5,888 nucleotides of DNA from an uncultured Bacilli bacterium (GTDB lineage Bacteria; Bacillota_I; Bacilli_A; RF39; UBA660). Positions 1-5,323 of the stretch are shown piece by piece. Each line of letters begins with the position of its first letter. Positions within the stretch are counted from its first letter, which is position 1. Location: the NCBI GenBank assembly GCA_947630585.1, contig CANRIE010000101.1, positions 1 through 5,888 on the forward strand, read 5' to 3'. Made by a program: the position numbers and the translations under genes. Under the pieces are notes generated by a model that was not told where the DNA came from, searched no databases, and saw only the letters and a program-made list of their open reading frames with translations.

Positions 1-158
1 GAAACATGAGCCTCAACAATATGCTTATTACTAAGCTCTACTTTGAATTTATACCCTGGTAAAACTTCAATTACTTTTCCCTCTACTTCGATAGTATCTT
101 TTTTTGTAACTTTGGCTGGATTTTTCGAAGTTCTAGCATTATTATTCGCTTTTGTCAT
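1..158 (-). CDS. infA: Translation initiation factor IF-1, 5' part only (runs off the window)
   Basis: IF-1 is a small OB-fold protein that occupies the 30S A site during initiation and works with IF-2 and IF-3. The visible 52 codons plus two bases carry the family's opening strand IEVEGKVIEVLPG (residues 23-35), then FKVEL (38-42) and EAHV (49-52). These match the usual start of IF-1, which continues with a basic second half that is cut off here. The start ATG (158-156) has a textbook AGGAGG five bases upstream and overlaps the last 17 nt of map. The protein begins with about 17 extra residues (MTKANNNARTSKNPAKV) before the point where typical IF-1 starts. No ATG, GTG or TTG codon lies in frame between codon 1 and the conserved core, so the extension cannot be trimmed by choosing a later start. 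Identity is certain from the core; the extension is unusual. Confidence 0.95.
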   Translation of the reverse strand, partial: MTKANNNARTSKNPAKVTKKDTIEVEGKVIEVLPGYKFKVELSNKHIVEAHV

Positions 159-906
159 GCTCGCCTCCTGTTAATATTTTATATCCTTCTTTAGTAACAA
201 CAACAGTATGTTCAAAGTGGGCTGCCCGGCTATAGTCCTCAGTTTCAATCGTCCAATCATCATCTAAGATGCAGATTTCAGGACTTCCGAATGTTAACAT
301 TGGTTCAACAGCAATTACCATTCCCTCTTTTAGGATAGGTCCACTTCCTTTAACACCATAATTTGGAACATCAGGTTCTTCATGCATATCAGTTCCAACC
401 CCATGGCCTACTAATTCTTTTACAACTCCTAAATGGTGAGTGGTTGCATATTCTTGGATTGCAGATCCGATATCACCAATTCTTGCCCCAGGCTTGATTT
501 CCTTAAGGCCAACATATAAAGCCTTCTTGGTATGCTCAAGTAAATATTTTGAGTCATCATCAATTTCTCCAACTGCATATGTCCAAGCTGAATCTCCATG
601 GTATCCCTTATAGCAAGCAACGATATCAATTGAAATTATATCACCATTTTTAAGTTTGCGATTTCCTGGAATTCCATGAACAATCTCTTGATTAACACTC
701 GTACAAATTGATGCTGGAAAGCCTTCATAACCAAGACAAGATGGAGTTGCATCTTGACTTATTATAAAGTCATGGGCAAGTTTATCTAATTCATGGGTTG
801 TAATCCCAGCTTTAATATATGGTTTTAAATATTCATGAGTTAGATAAACAATATGCCCAGCATGCTCTAATAAATCGATTTCTCGAGAACTTCTGATACT
901 AATCAT
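142..906 (-). CDS. map: Type I methionine aminopeptidase
   Basis: This cytosolic metallopeptidase removes the initiator methionine from nascent chains after deformylation. The 254 residues match the usual length of the short bacterial type I enzyme, with no N-terminal zinc-finger domain. All five metal ligands of the pita-bread fold are visible: D94 (in SIDIVACYKGYHGD), D105, H168 (GHGVG), E201 (VEPML) and E232 (FEHTVVV). H77 in VHGIPG is the conserved substrate-side histidine. The spacing is that of the E. coli enzyme shifted by three residues. The ATG at 906 starts inside adk, whose TAG stop lies at 901-899 (8-nt overlap), and a modest SD, AGAGG, sits about nine bases upstream. The 3' end overlaps infA by 17 nt. 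Position after adk and before infA is the standard Firmicutes arrangement. The last few residues (GGEHDKSE) extend slightly beyond the conserved fold and have no assigned role. Confidence 0.97.
   Translation of the reverse strand: MISIRSSREIDLLEHAGHIVYLTHEYLKPYIKAGITTHELDKLAHDFIISQDATPSCLGYEGFPASICTSVNQEIVHGIPGNRKLKNGDIISIDIVACYKGYHGDSAWTYAVGEIDDDSKYLLEHTKKALYVGLKEIKPGARIGDIGSAIQEYATTHHLGVVKELVGHGVGTDMHEEPDVPNYGVKGSGPILKEGMVIAVEPMLTFGSPEICILDDDWTIETEDYSRAAHFEHTVVVTKEGYKILTGGEHDKSE
164..169 (-). promoter_or_regulatory. Shine-Dalgarno site fixing the infA start
   Basis: Reading the minus strand, AGGAGG is followed by five bases (CGAGC) and then the infA ATG. It lies inside the last codons of map. 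This full anti-SD match is the main support for the upstream start, and therefore for the N-terminal extension of IF-1. Confidence 0.85.
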
Positions 907-1549
907 AAAGTAAAGCCTCTATATCTTTTAACATCTGTTCTTTAGATTCACCATTTATAAAGAATAAGTTACCTTTTTCTTTATAATAATCAATAAGTGG
1001 CGCTGTCTTTTCTTCGTATGTCTTCATCCGAATTTTAAATGATTCTTCATTATCATCACTTCGTTTTTCTAACTTACTACCACATTTATCACAGATGCCA
1101 TCAACTTTTGGTGTATTAACACCAGTTAAGGTATTATAAACACTTCCACATTTTCCACATAAAACTCTTCCAACAATCCGTTTTTTTAAAGTTTCATATG
1201 GAGTGTCAATTACAACTACTATCCCTAAGTCAAGACCTAATTTTGTAATTAATTCATCATACATATTCGCTTGATTTAAAGTTCGAGGAAATCCATCTAA
1301 GATATAACCATTTTGAATATCATTTTCCTTAAGTCTTTTTTCTAAAAGTTCAAATACAATTTCATCAGTTACTAACTCACCTGTTTTTAGTAAATTAGAA
1401 ATTTTCTCCCCTAAGACTGTACCATCACCGGCAGCACTTCGAAGTAAATCACCTGTTGAAATATGTGCATAGTTATATTTTTCAACTAGCATTTCAGATA
1501 ATGTTCCTTTTCCAGCCGCTGGGGCTGCAATTAAAATGATATTTTTCAT
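899..1549 (-). CDS. adk: Adenylate kinase, long form with zinc-type LID
   Basis: It catalyses reversible phosphate transfer between ATP and AMP to give two ADP, balancing cytosolic adenylate pools. The 216 residues fit the long bacterial form. Visible elements are the P-loop (residues 8-16), STGDLLR (31-37, AMP site), DGFPRT (85-90), the LID (about 123-163), and KRSDD (162-166). The arginines corresponding to E. coli R36, R88, R119, R123, R156 and R167 are present as R37, R89, R124, R128, R163 and R174. The LID holds C131, C134, C153 and C156, a four-cysteine structural zinc site as in Gram-positive enzymes. The P-loop reads AAPAAGKGT where the family consensus is GAPGAGKGT, so two glycines are alanines; K14 and T16 are intact. 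The ATG overlaps the secY stop as ATGA, with AAGGAG nine bases upstream. The 3' end overlaps map by 8 nt. The enzyme is probably active, since everything else is conserved. Confidence 0.97.
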   Translation of the reverse strand: MKNIILIAAPAAGKGTLSEMLVEKYNYAHISTGDLLRSAAGDGTVLGEKISNLLKTGELVTDEIVFELLEKRLKENDIQNGYILDGFPRTLNQANMYDELITKLGLDLGIVVVIDTPYETLKKRIVGRVLCGKCGSVYNTLTGVNTPKVDGICDKCGSKLEKRSDDNEESFKIRMKTYEEKTAPLIDYYKEKGNLFFINGESKEQMLKDIEALLYD

Positions 1550-2820
1550 CTTAAACGGCTCCTTCTCTTTTTATAAGTTCTTGTTGCCAAACTTCCTTCT
1601 AATTGCTTGTAAGTTTCAAGTGCAACACCAACAACAATTAATAATCCCGTTCCACCAATACTAACACTTGCTGGTAGTTTGGTTATAACTGTAAATAAAA
1701 TTGGTAAAGCAGCAAGAATAATTAATAATATAGTTCCAACAATTGTAACCCTTGACAATGACTTACTTACATATTCTTCTGTCTCATGTCCAGGTCTTAC
1801 TCCCGGAATATAACCACCATTTTTCTTTAAATTATCAGCAACATCTTCTGGTTTTAATTGAATAAATGTCCAAACATAACCAAAGAAGAAGATTAAAGCT
1901 ATATAAATTATAAATCCAACTGGTTTTGAATAATTTAAGTAATTATTTACAAAATTTGTAAATCCTTCATTTTTAACAAATGTTGCAATTGTTGATGGAA
2001 TTGCAAGCAAGCTTGATGCAAATATTACTGGTAAAACACCTGCTGTATTTAATTTAATTGGTAGGAATGATTGTTCAGACCCATAAGACCCAGTTGTTTT
2101 ATTTGCATATTGAAGCGGAATTCTCCGTTCTGATTCTTGCACATAAACAAGTCCAATTATAATTAAGAAATATAATATTACAAATATTAGAAACTTACCT
2201 ATTCCAAAGACTACATCTAAAGTTGCAGCATCAAAGGTAACAAGAGATGTGAAGGCTGTTTGGAACATTGTTGGTAAAGTTGAGATAATTCCAGCCATTA
2301 TCATTAAAGATATTCCATTGCCAATTCCCTTTTGAGTTATCTGGTCCCCAAGCCATAAACAGAAGGCAGTACCAGCTGTTAGAATAACGGAAAAGTAAAT
2401 ATAATCAAAGGCACTACCATTAGGAATAAAGGCTAAACTGAAGAAATATCCTTCAATGAATGCCATTCCAATTCCTAAGTATCTGGTTATTTGATTTGCT
2501 TTTCGTCTTCCAACTGGGCCTTCTTTAGAAAGCTCAGTAAAATATGGAAAAATCTCTAACATTTCTAAAAGCTGAACGATAATTGAAGCTGTAATGTAAG
2601 GTGATACTCCGAGTGCAAAGATGGAAAATCTTTTCAAACTTCCTCCACCCATAACATTAATAAGCTCTAAAAATCCTAAATTACTTGTAATATTAGTTGT
2701 ACCGGGAACTGTAATTCCGGTTCCAACGATAAATATCAACAATCCCCCTAAAGTAAATAATATTCTTTTTCTTAAGTCTTTATTTGTTGGTGCAAATATT
2801 TGCTTAATAGTAGCAAACAT
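1546..2820 (-). CDS. secY: Protein translocase subunit SecY
   Basis: SecY is the membrane channel of the Sec translocon, working with SecE, SecG, SecA and the ribosome to export or insert proteins. The 424 residues show the ten-helix plan, with segments near 19-37, 66-87, 112-131, 139-157, 168-190, 205-228, 257-281, 299-321, 355-379 and 384-401. Family landmarks are FSIFALGVSPYITASIIVQL (65-84) after the plug region, GPVGRRKANQITRYLG (101-116), WLGDQITQKGIGNGISL (156-172), ERRIPLQYANK (231-241), LPIKLNTAGVLPVIFA (253-268), DNLKKNGGYIPGVRPG (329-344, including the SecA-critical R342) and IGGTGLLIVVGVALET (388-403). The short tail is strongly basic (KKRRSRLR). TM1 lacks the arginine and first proline usual in the IPVPG region; it reads FIVGTGITVPG. 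The ATG overlaps the L15 TAA by one base, and the gene ends with TGA in an ATGA overlap with adk, as in the normal spc operon. Confidence 0.98.
   Translation of the reverse strand: MFATIKQIFAPTNKDLRKRILFTLGGLLIFIVGTGITVPGTTNITSNLGFLELINVMGGGSLKRFSIFALGVSPYITASIIVQLLEMLEIFPYFTELSKEGPVGRRKANQITRYLGIGMAFIEGYFFSLAFIPNGSAFDYIYFSVILTAGTAFCLWLGDQITQKGIGNGISLMIMAGIISTLPTMFQTAFTSLVTFDAATLDVVFGIGKFLIFVILYFLIIIGLVYVQESERRIPLQYANKTTGSYGSEQSFLPIKLNTAGVLPVIFASSLLAIPSTIATFVKNEGFTNFVNNYLNYSKPVGFIIYIALIFFFGYVWTFIQLKPEDVADNLKKNGGYIPGVRPGHETEEYVSKSLSRVTIVGTILLIILAALPILFTVITKLPASVSIGGTGLLIVVGVALETYKQLEGSLATRTYKKRRSRLR
1559..1564 (-). promoter_or_regulatory. Shine-Dalgarno site of adk, inside secY
   Basis: AAGGAG on the minus strand lies within the codons for the basic SecY tail, nine bases before the adk ATG. 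Together with the ATGA stop/start overlap it suggests that adk can be entered both directly and by ribosomes finishing secY. Confidence 0.75.
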
Positions 2821-3263
2821 TAGATCACCTCGATTTTGCTTCCTGACTTTTCAATTTTTTCTACTGCTGTTCTTGAAAATTTATGTGCTTTGATAGTCAA
2901 TTTCTTTTCAAGTTCACCATCACCTAGAACTTTTACTCCATCTAATTGATTCTTTAAAAGTCCAGTTTCTTTTAATAGTTCAGGTGTAACAACACTACCA
3001 TCTTCAAATCTATTTAAATCTGAAACATTGATGGTTGCATATCTAATTTTAAAATCACTATTTGAAAATCCTCTTTTTGGTAATCTTCTATAAAGTGGTA
3101 ATTGTCCTCCTTCAAAAGTTGCAGGAATTGAAACACCACTCCGAGCTTTTTGACCTTTCTCACCCCGGCCACTGGTTTTTCCAAGTCCAGATCCCATTCC
3201 ACGTCCAACTCTACGTCTTTCGTGTTTTGCTCCTGGATTTCTTTCTAATTCATGTAATTTCAT
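2820..3263 (-). CDS. rplO: 50S ribosomal protein L15
   Basis: L15 binds 23S rRNA and stabilises the large subunit in late assembly, through a long basic N-terminal tail and a globular C-terminal domain. At 147 residues it has the normal length. It opens with MKLHELERNPGAK and the glycine/arginine-rich RRVGRGMGSGLGKTSGRG (17-34), then KGQKARSG (36-43), FEGGQLPLYRRLPKRGF (50-66) and a C-terminal half ending in IKAHKFSRTAVEKIE (124-138). Its ATG shares one base with the S5 TAA stop (TAATG). In most Firmicutes rpmD (L30) lies between S5 and L15; here there is no room for it. Unlike its neighbours, this start lacks a well-placed strong SD: AGGA is only two bases away, and a weak GTGAG lies eleven bases away. 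Coupled reinitiation after S5 is therefore likely. Confidence 0.98.
   Translation of the reverse strand: MKLHELERNPGAKHERRRVGRGMGSGLGKTSGRGEKGQKARSGVSIPATFEGGQLPLYRRLPKRGFSNSDFKIRYATINVSDLNRFEDGSVVTPELLKETGLLKNQLDGVKVLGDGELEKKLTIKAHKFSRTAVEKIEKSGSKIEVI
2826..2831 (-). promoter_or_regulatory. Shine-Dalgarno site of secY, inside rplO
   Basis: GAGGTG on the minus strand, five bases before the secY ATG, is embedded in the last codons of L15. The L15 stop and secY start share one base (TAATG), so secY translation is probably coupled to L15. Confidence 0.75.
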
Positions 3264-3778
3264 TATCCTAAAATCTCACTTTCATCTTTGCCTCTTAATT
3301 TGGCTACTTCTTCGACAGTTTTAATTGACTTTAAAGCATTGATGGTTGCTGTTGCCATATTTAGTTTTGTTCTTGCACCAAGCGATTTACTAGAGATATC
3401 ACGAAGTCCCGCAAGTTCTAAAACAGCCCGAACTGCACCACCAGCAATTAATCCAGAACCAGCTTTAGCAGGTTTAATTAGGACTCTAGCAGCTCCACTT
3501 TTTCCAATTGCTTCATGAGCAATAGTCCGATTATCAATTAAAGTGATTTTAATTAGATTTTTATTTGCAGCTTGAATGGCCTTTTTAATAGCATCTGGAA
3601 CTTCTCCTGCTTTACCAATTCCAATTCCAACTGTTCCTTTTCTATCTCCAACAACAACTGTTGCTGAGAATCTTCTTTGTCTTCCACCTTGAGTAACTTT
3701 AACAACACTTTTGATTTCAATAACTAATTCTTCCATCAACTTGTTATTGTTTTTGTTATCTTTCTTTTGTTTTTGCAT
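3263..3778 (-). CDS. rpsE: 30S ribosomal protein S5
   Basis: S5 binds 16S rRNA near helix 34, helps mRNA unwinding and decoding fidelity, and its loop 2 is the protein side of the spectinomycin site. The 171 residues comprise a lysine/asparagine-rich N-terminal stretch (1-13), the double-stranded-RNA-binding-like domain (about 16-80, with RRFSATVVVGD at 35-45 and GTVGIGIGKAGEVPDAIKKA at 48-67) and the C-terminal domain (GSGLIAGGAVRAVLELAGL at 107-125, ending in VAKLRGKDESEILG). The spectinomycin loop reads KSVVKVTQGG (23-32) where the common Firmicutes form is NRVAKVVKGG. The length is unchanged, but several usual residues differ. The ATG is set by AAGGAGG just upstream, overlapping the L18 stop codon. 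The 3' end shares one base with L15. Confidence 0.98.
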   Translation of the reverse strand: MQKQKKDNKNNNKLMEELVIEIKSVVKVTQGGRQRRFSATVVVGDRKGTVGIGIGKAGEVPDAIKKAIQAANKNLIKITLIDNRTIAHEAIGKSGAARVLIKPAKAGSGLIAGGAVRAVLELAGLRDISSKSLGARTKLNMATATINALKSIKTVEEVAKLRGKDESEILG

Positions 3779-3782
3779 ATGA

Positions 3783-3789
3783 CCTCCTT
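3783..3789 (-). promoter_or_regulatory. Shine-Dalgarno site of rpsE overlapping the rplR stop
   Basis: The minus strand reads TAAGGAGGTCATATG. The L18 stop TAA (3790-3788) runs directly into AAGGAGG, which ends four bases before the S5 ATG. A terminating ribosome on L18 would therefore cover the S5 start site. Confidence 0.85.
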
Positions 3790-4144
3790 AGAATTCCAAT
3801 CCACCGTCTCTTAAAGCATCAGCTAATGCTTTAACGCGACCATGATATAAGTATCCGCCTCTATCAAATACAACTTTCGTAATTCCGGCTTCTTTAGCTT
3901 TTTCTGCTAAACTTGCTCCAACTAACTTAGCTGCTTCAACGTTACTACCATTTTTTCCCTTATTTTCAAGAGAACTAGCAGAAACAAGAGTGATACCTTC
4001 TTCATCATTTATAATTTGAGCATAAATATTTGTATTTGAACGGAATACGCAAACTCTAGGAACAGATGCTGTACCAACAATTTTACTTCTTACACGTTCA
4101 TGTCTTTCTTTACGCATATCGTTTCTTGATTCTTTTTTTATCAT
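3788..4144 (-). CDS. rplR: 50S ribosomal protein L18
   Basis: L18 binds 5S rRNA and, with L5, attaches it to the central protuberance of the 50S subunit. The 118 residues are the typical bacterial length. The arginine/lysine-rich N-terminal tail (MIKKESRNDMRKERHERVR, 1-19) is followed by RVCVFRSNTNIYAQIINDE (30-48) and the family hallmark VVFDRGGYLYHGRVKALADA (91-110), ending in LRDGGLEF. The first ATG is preferred over the one at codon 10 because AAGGAGG lies nine bases upstream of it and the N-terminal tail matches the family. The gene follows L6 after 15 nt and precedes S5 by 9 nt. Confidence 0.98.
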   Translation of the reverse strand: MIKKESRNDMRKERHERVRSKIVGTASVPRVCVFRSNTNIYAQIINDEEGITLVSASSLENKGKNGSNVEAAKLVGASLAEKAKEAGITKVVFDRGGYLYHGRVKALADALRDGGLEF

Positions 4145-4153
4145 AAACTAATT

Positions 4154-4160
4154 CCTCCTT
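4154..4160 (-). promoter_or_regulatory. Shine-Dalgarno site of rplR touching the rplF stop
   Basis: The minus strand reads TAAAGGAGGAATTAGTTTATG. AAGGAGG begins on the last base of the L6 TAA and ends nine bases before the L18 ATG, supporting that start over the internal ATG at codon 10. Confidence 0.85.
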
Positions 4161-4696
4161 TAAGCAGCCTTTTTGCCTTCTTTACGGCGAATATATTCAT
4201 CTTTATACCGAATTCCTTTTCCTTTATAAGGTTCAGGTTCCCGTACTTTTCTTATATTAGCAGCAAATTCACCAACGGCTTCTTTAGAAATTCCTGATAC
4301 AGAAATTTCCGTATTACTAATAACTTCTACTTTTAATCCTGTTGGAATTTTAATCTCAACTTGGTGTGAGTATCCGGCATTAATTACAAGTTCATCACCT
4401 TTTAAACTAAAACGATATCCAACACCAATTATTTCTAAATTTTTAGTATAACCTTCAGTTACTCCTTTAATCATGTTAGTTATATTAGCATTAGCTGTCC
4501 CATGTAAAGCTTTAGTTGGTTTAAGTTCGTTCTTTCTTGTTAAAGTAATTACATTATTATCAATATTAATATCAATAACACTAGGTAAATCTAAACTTAA
4601 TTCTCCAAGTTTACCAGTAACAACTACATGTTTATTTTCTTCTTTAACACTAACACCCTCAGGAATAACAATTTTTCTATTTCCTATACGGCTCAT
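4160..4696 (-). CDS. rplF: 50S ribosomal protein L6
   Basis: L6 sits near the factor-binding region of the 50S subunit, close to the sarcin-ricin loop and the L7/L12 stalk base. The 178 residues show the two tandem L6 domains (about 1-81 and 82-178). They start with MSRIGNRKIVIPEGV and contain the mid-protein ALHGTANANITNMIKGVTEG (63-82) and GVGYRFSLKG (91-100). The conserved rRNA-binding signature is REPEPYKGKGIRYKDE (152-167), followed by a lysine-rich end. Both arginines in that signature that could be checked (R152 and R163) are encoded by CGG. The ATG follows the S8 TAG after 13 nt, with GAGAGGAAG as SD. The TAA stop runs straight into the SD of L18 (TAAAGGAGG). Confidence 0.98.
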   Translation of the reverse strand: MSRIGNRKIVIPEGVSVKEENKHVVVTGKLGELSLDLPSVIDINIDNNVITLTRKNELKPTKALHGTANANITNMIKGVTEGYTKNLEIIGVGYRFSLKGDELVINAGYSHQVEIKIPTGLKVEVISNTEISVSGISKEAVGEFAANIRKVREPEPYKGKGIRYKDEYIRRKEGKKAA

Positions 4697-4709
4697 AATA
4701 TCTTCCTCT

Positions 4710-5108
4710 CTACCAAATGTAAGCTAATACTTCGCCACCTAAATTATTTTTCCGAGCTTCTTTATCAGTCATAAGACCTTTACTCGTTGAAATAATTGCA
4801 ATACCTAATCCATTTAAAACCTTAGGAATTTCATCACTCTTAGCATAAACTCTAAGTCCTGGTTTAGATATTCTCTTTAGGCCAGTAATAACTCTTTCTT
4901 TATTTGGTCCATATTTTAATGTTAAAACAATTGTTCCTTGAACATCTTCTTTTGATACTTTATAATCTTCAATAAAACCTTCATCTTTTAAGATTCTTGC
5001 AATCTCAACTTTTAAGTTTGAAGATGGTACCAAAACTTCTTGATAGTGCATTTGATTAGCATTTCTAATTCTTGTTAGCATATCAGCAATAGCATCTGTT
5101 ACTACCAT
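4710..5108 (-). CDS. rpsH: 30S ribosomal protein S8
   Basis: S8 is a primary 16S rRNA-binding protein (helix 21 region) needed for assembly of the 30S central domain. In E. coli it also represses translation of the spc operon by binding the L5 start region of the mRNA. The 132 residues match the family from MVVTDAIADMLTRIRNAN (1-18), through VPSSNLKVEIARILKDEGFI (27-46), to the C-terminal RNA-binding signature GIAIISTSKGLMTDKEARK (102-120) and LGGEVLAYIW at the end. The ATG has AAGGAGG nine bases upstream, in the 17-nt gap after S14. The stop is TAG. Whether S8 regulates this operon cannot be read here, because any target structure would lie mostly upstream of the window or within L5. Confidence 0.98.
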   Translation of the reverse strand: MVVTDAIADMLTRIRNANQMHYQEVLVPSSNLKVEIARILKDEGFIEDYKVSKEDVQGTIVLTLKYGPNKERVITGLKRISKPGLRVYAKSDEIPKVLNGLGIAIISTSKGLMTDKEARKNNLGGEVLAYIW

Positions 5109-5117
5109 ATTCTTTAT

Positions 5118-5124
5118 CCTCCTT
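5118..5124 (-). promoter_or_regulatory. Shine-Dalgarno site of rpsH
   Basis: The minus strand reads AAGGAGG followed by nine bases and the S8 ATG. It begins one base after the S14 TAA, repeating the stop-next-to-SD pattern of this half of the operon. Confidence 0.8.
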
Positions 5125-5125
5125 T

Positions 5126-5311
5126 TTACCAGCTAGATTTTTTGACCCCTGGTATTTGTCCTTTATAAGCTAATTCACGAAAACAAATTCTGCAAATTCC
5201 AAATTTTGACATAACAGCATGTGGTCTTCCACATCTTTGACATCTTGTATATTCACGAACTTTATATTTTTGTTTTTTATTAGCTTTATTTATCATACTT
5301 TTTTTAGCCAT
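5126..5311 (-). CDS. rpsN: 30S ribosomal protein S14, zinc-binding (type Z)
   Basis: S14 belongs to the 3' (head) domain of the 30S subunit. This is the short zinc-ribbon form: 61 residues with four cysteines at 24, 27, 40 and 43, in YTRCQRCGRPH and FGICRICFRELAYKGQIPGV, ending in the invariant KKSSW-type tail. I place the start at the ATG at 5311, giving MAKKSMINKANKKQKYK, the usual beginning of the family. An in-frame TTG four codons further upstream (5323-5321) is not used, because the bases in between form the SD GGAGG, five bases before the ATG. The gene follows L5 after 12 nt and precedes S8 by 17 nt. The four-cysteine type is typical of Gram-positive spc operons; there is no sign here of a second, zinc-free paralogue. 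Confidence 0.98.
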   Translation of the reverse strand: MAKKSMINKANKKQKYKVREYTRCQRCGRPHAVMSKFGICRICFRELAYKGQIPGVKKSSW

Positions 5312-5316
5312 AATTT

Positions 5317-5321
5317 CCTCC
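5317..5321 (-). promoter_or_regulatory. Shine-Dalgarno site deciding the rpsN start
   Basis: The minus strand reads TTGGAGGAAATTATG. GGAGG lies five bases before the ATG. Taking the TTG as the start would turn this SD into codons and add four residues (MEEI) absent from the family, so the ATG is the better start. Confidence 0.9.
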
Positions 5322-5323
5322 AA

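Noticed and set aside
142..158. Possible frameshift or fusion between map and infA
   Set aside because: map ends with a clean TAA after a complete fold, and infA has its own SD and ATG. It is a simple 17-nt overlap.
2621..2893. Plus-strand open frame of 90 codons across the secY/rplO junction
   Set aside because: It is antisense to two well-supported genes, resembles no known protein, and its composition is what a complement of coding sequence gives. I treat it as a shadow.
3014..3208. Alternative-frame minus-strand open frame of 64 codons inside rplO
   Set aside because: It lies fully within a strongly conserved L15 gene in another frame, with no recognisable product.
4473..4727. Plus-strand open frame of 84 codons opposite rplF, hydrophobic in translation
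   Set aside because: The hydrophobic look comes from reading AAA/GAA-rich coding DNA in antisense (TTT/TTC). There is no support as a gene.
5312..5323. Extended S14 beginning at an upstream TTG (adds MEEI)
   Set aside because: The extra codons are the Shine-Dalgarno sequence GGAGGAAATT, and the family starts at MAKKSM at the ATG at 5311.
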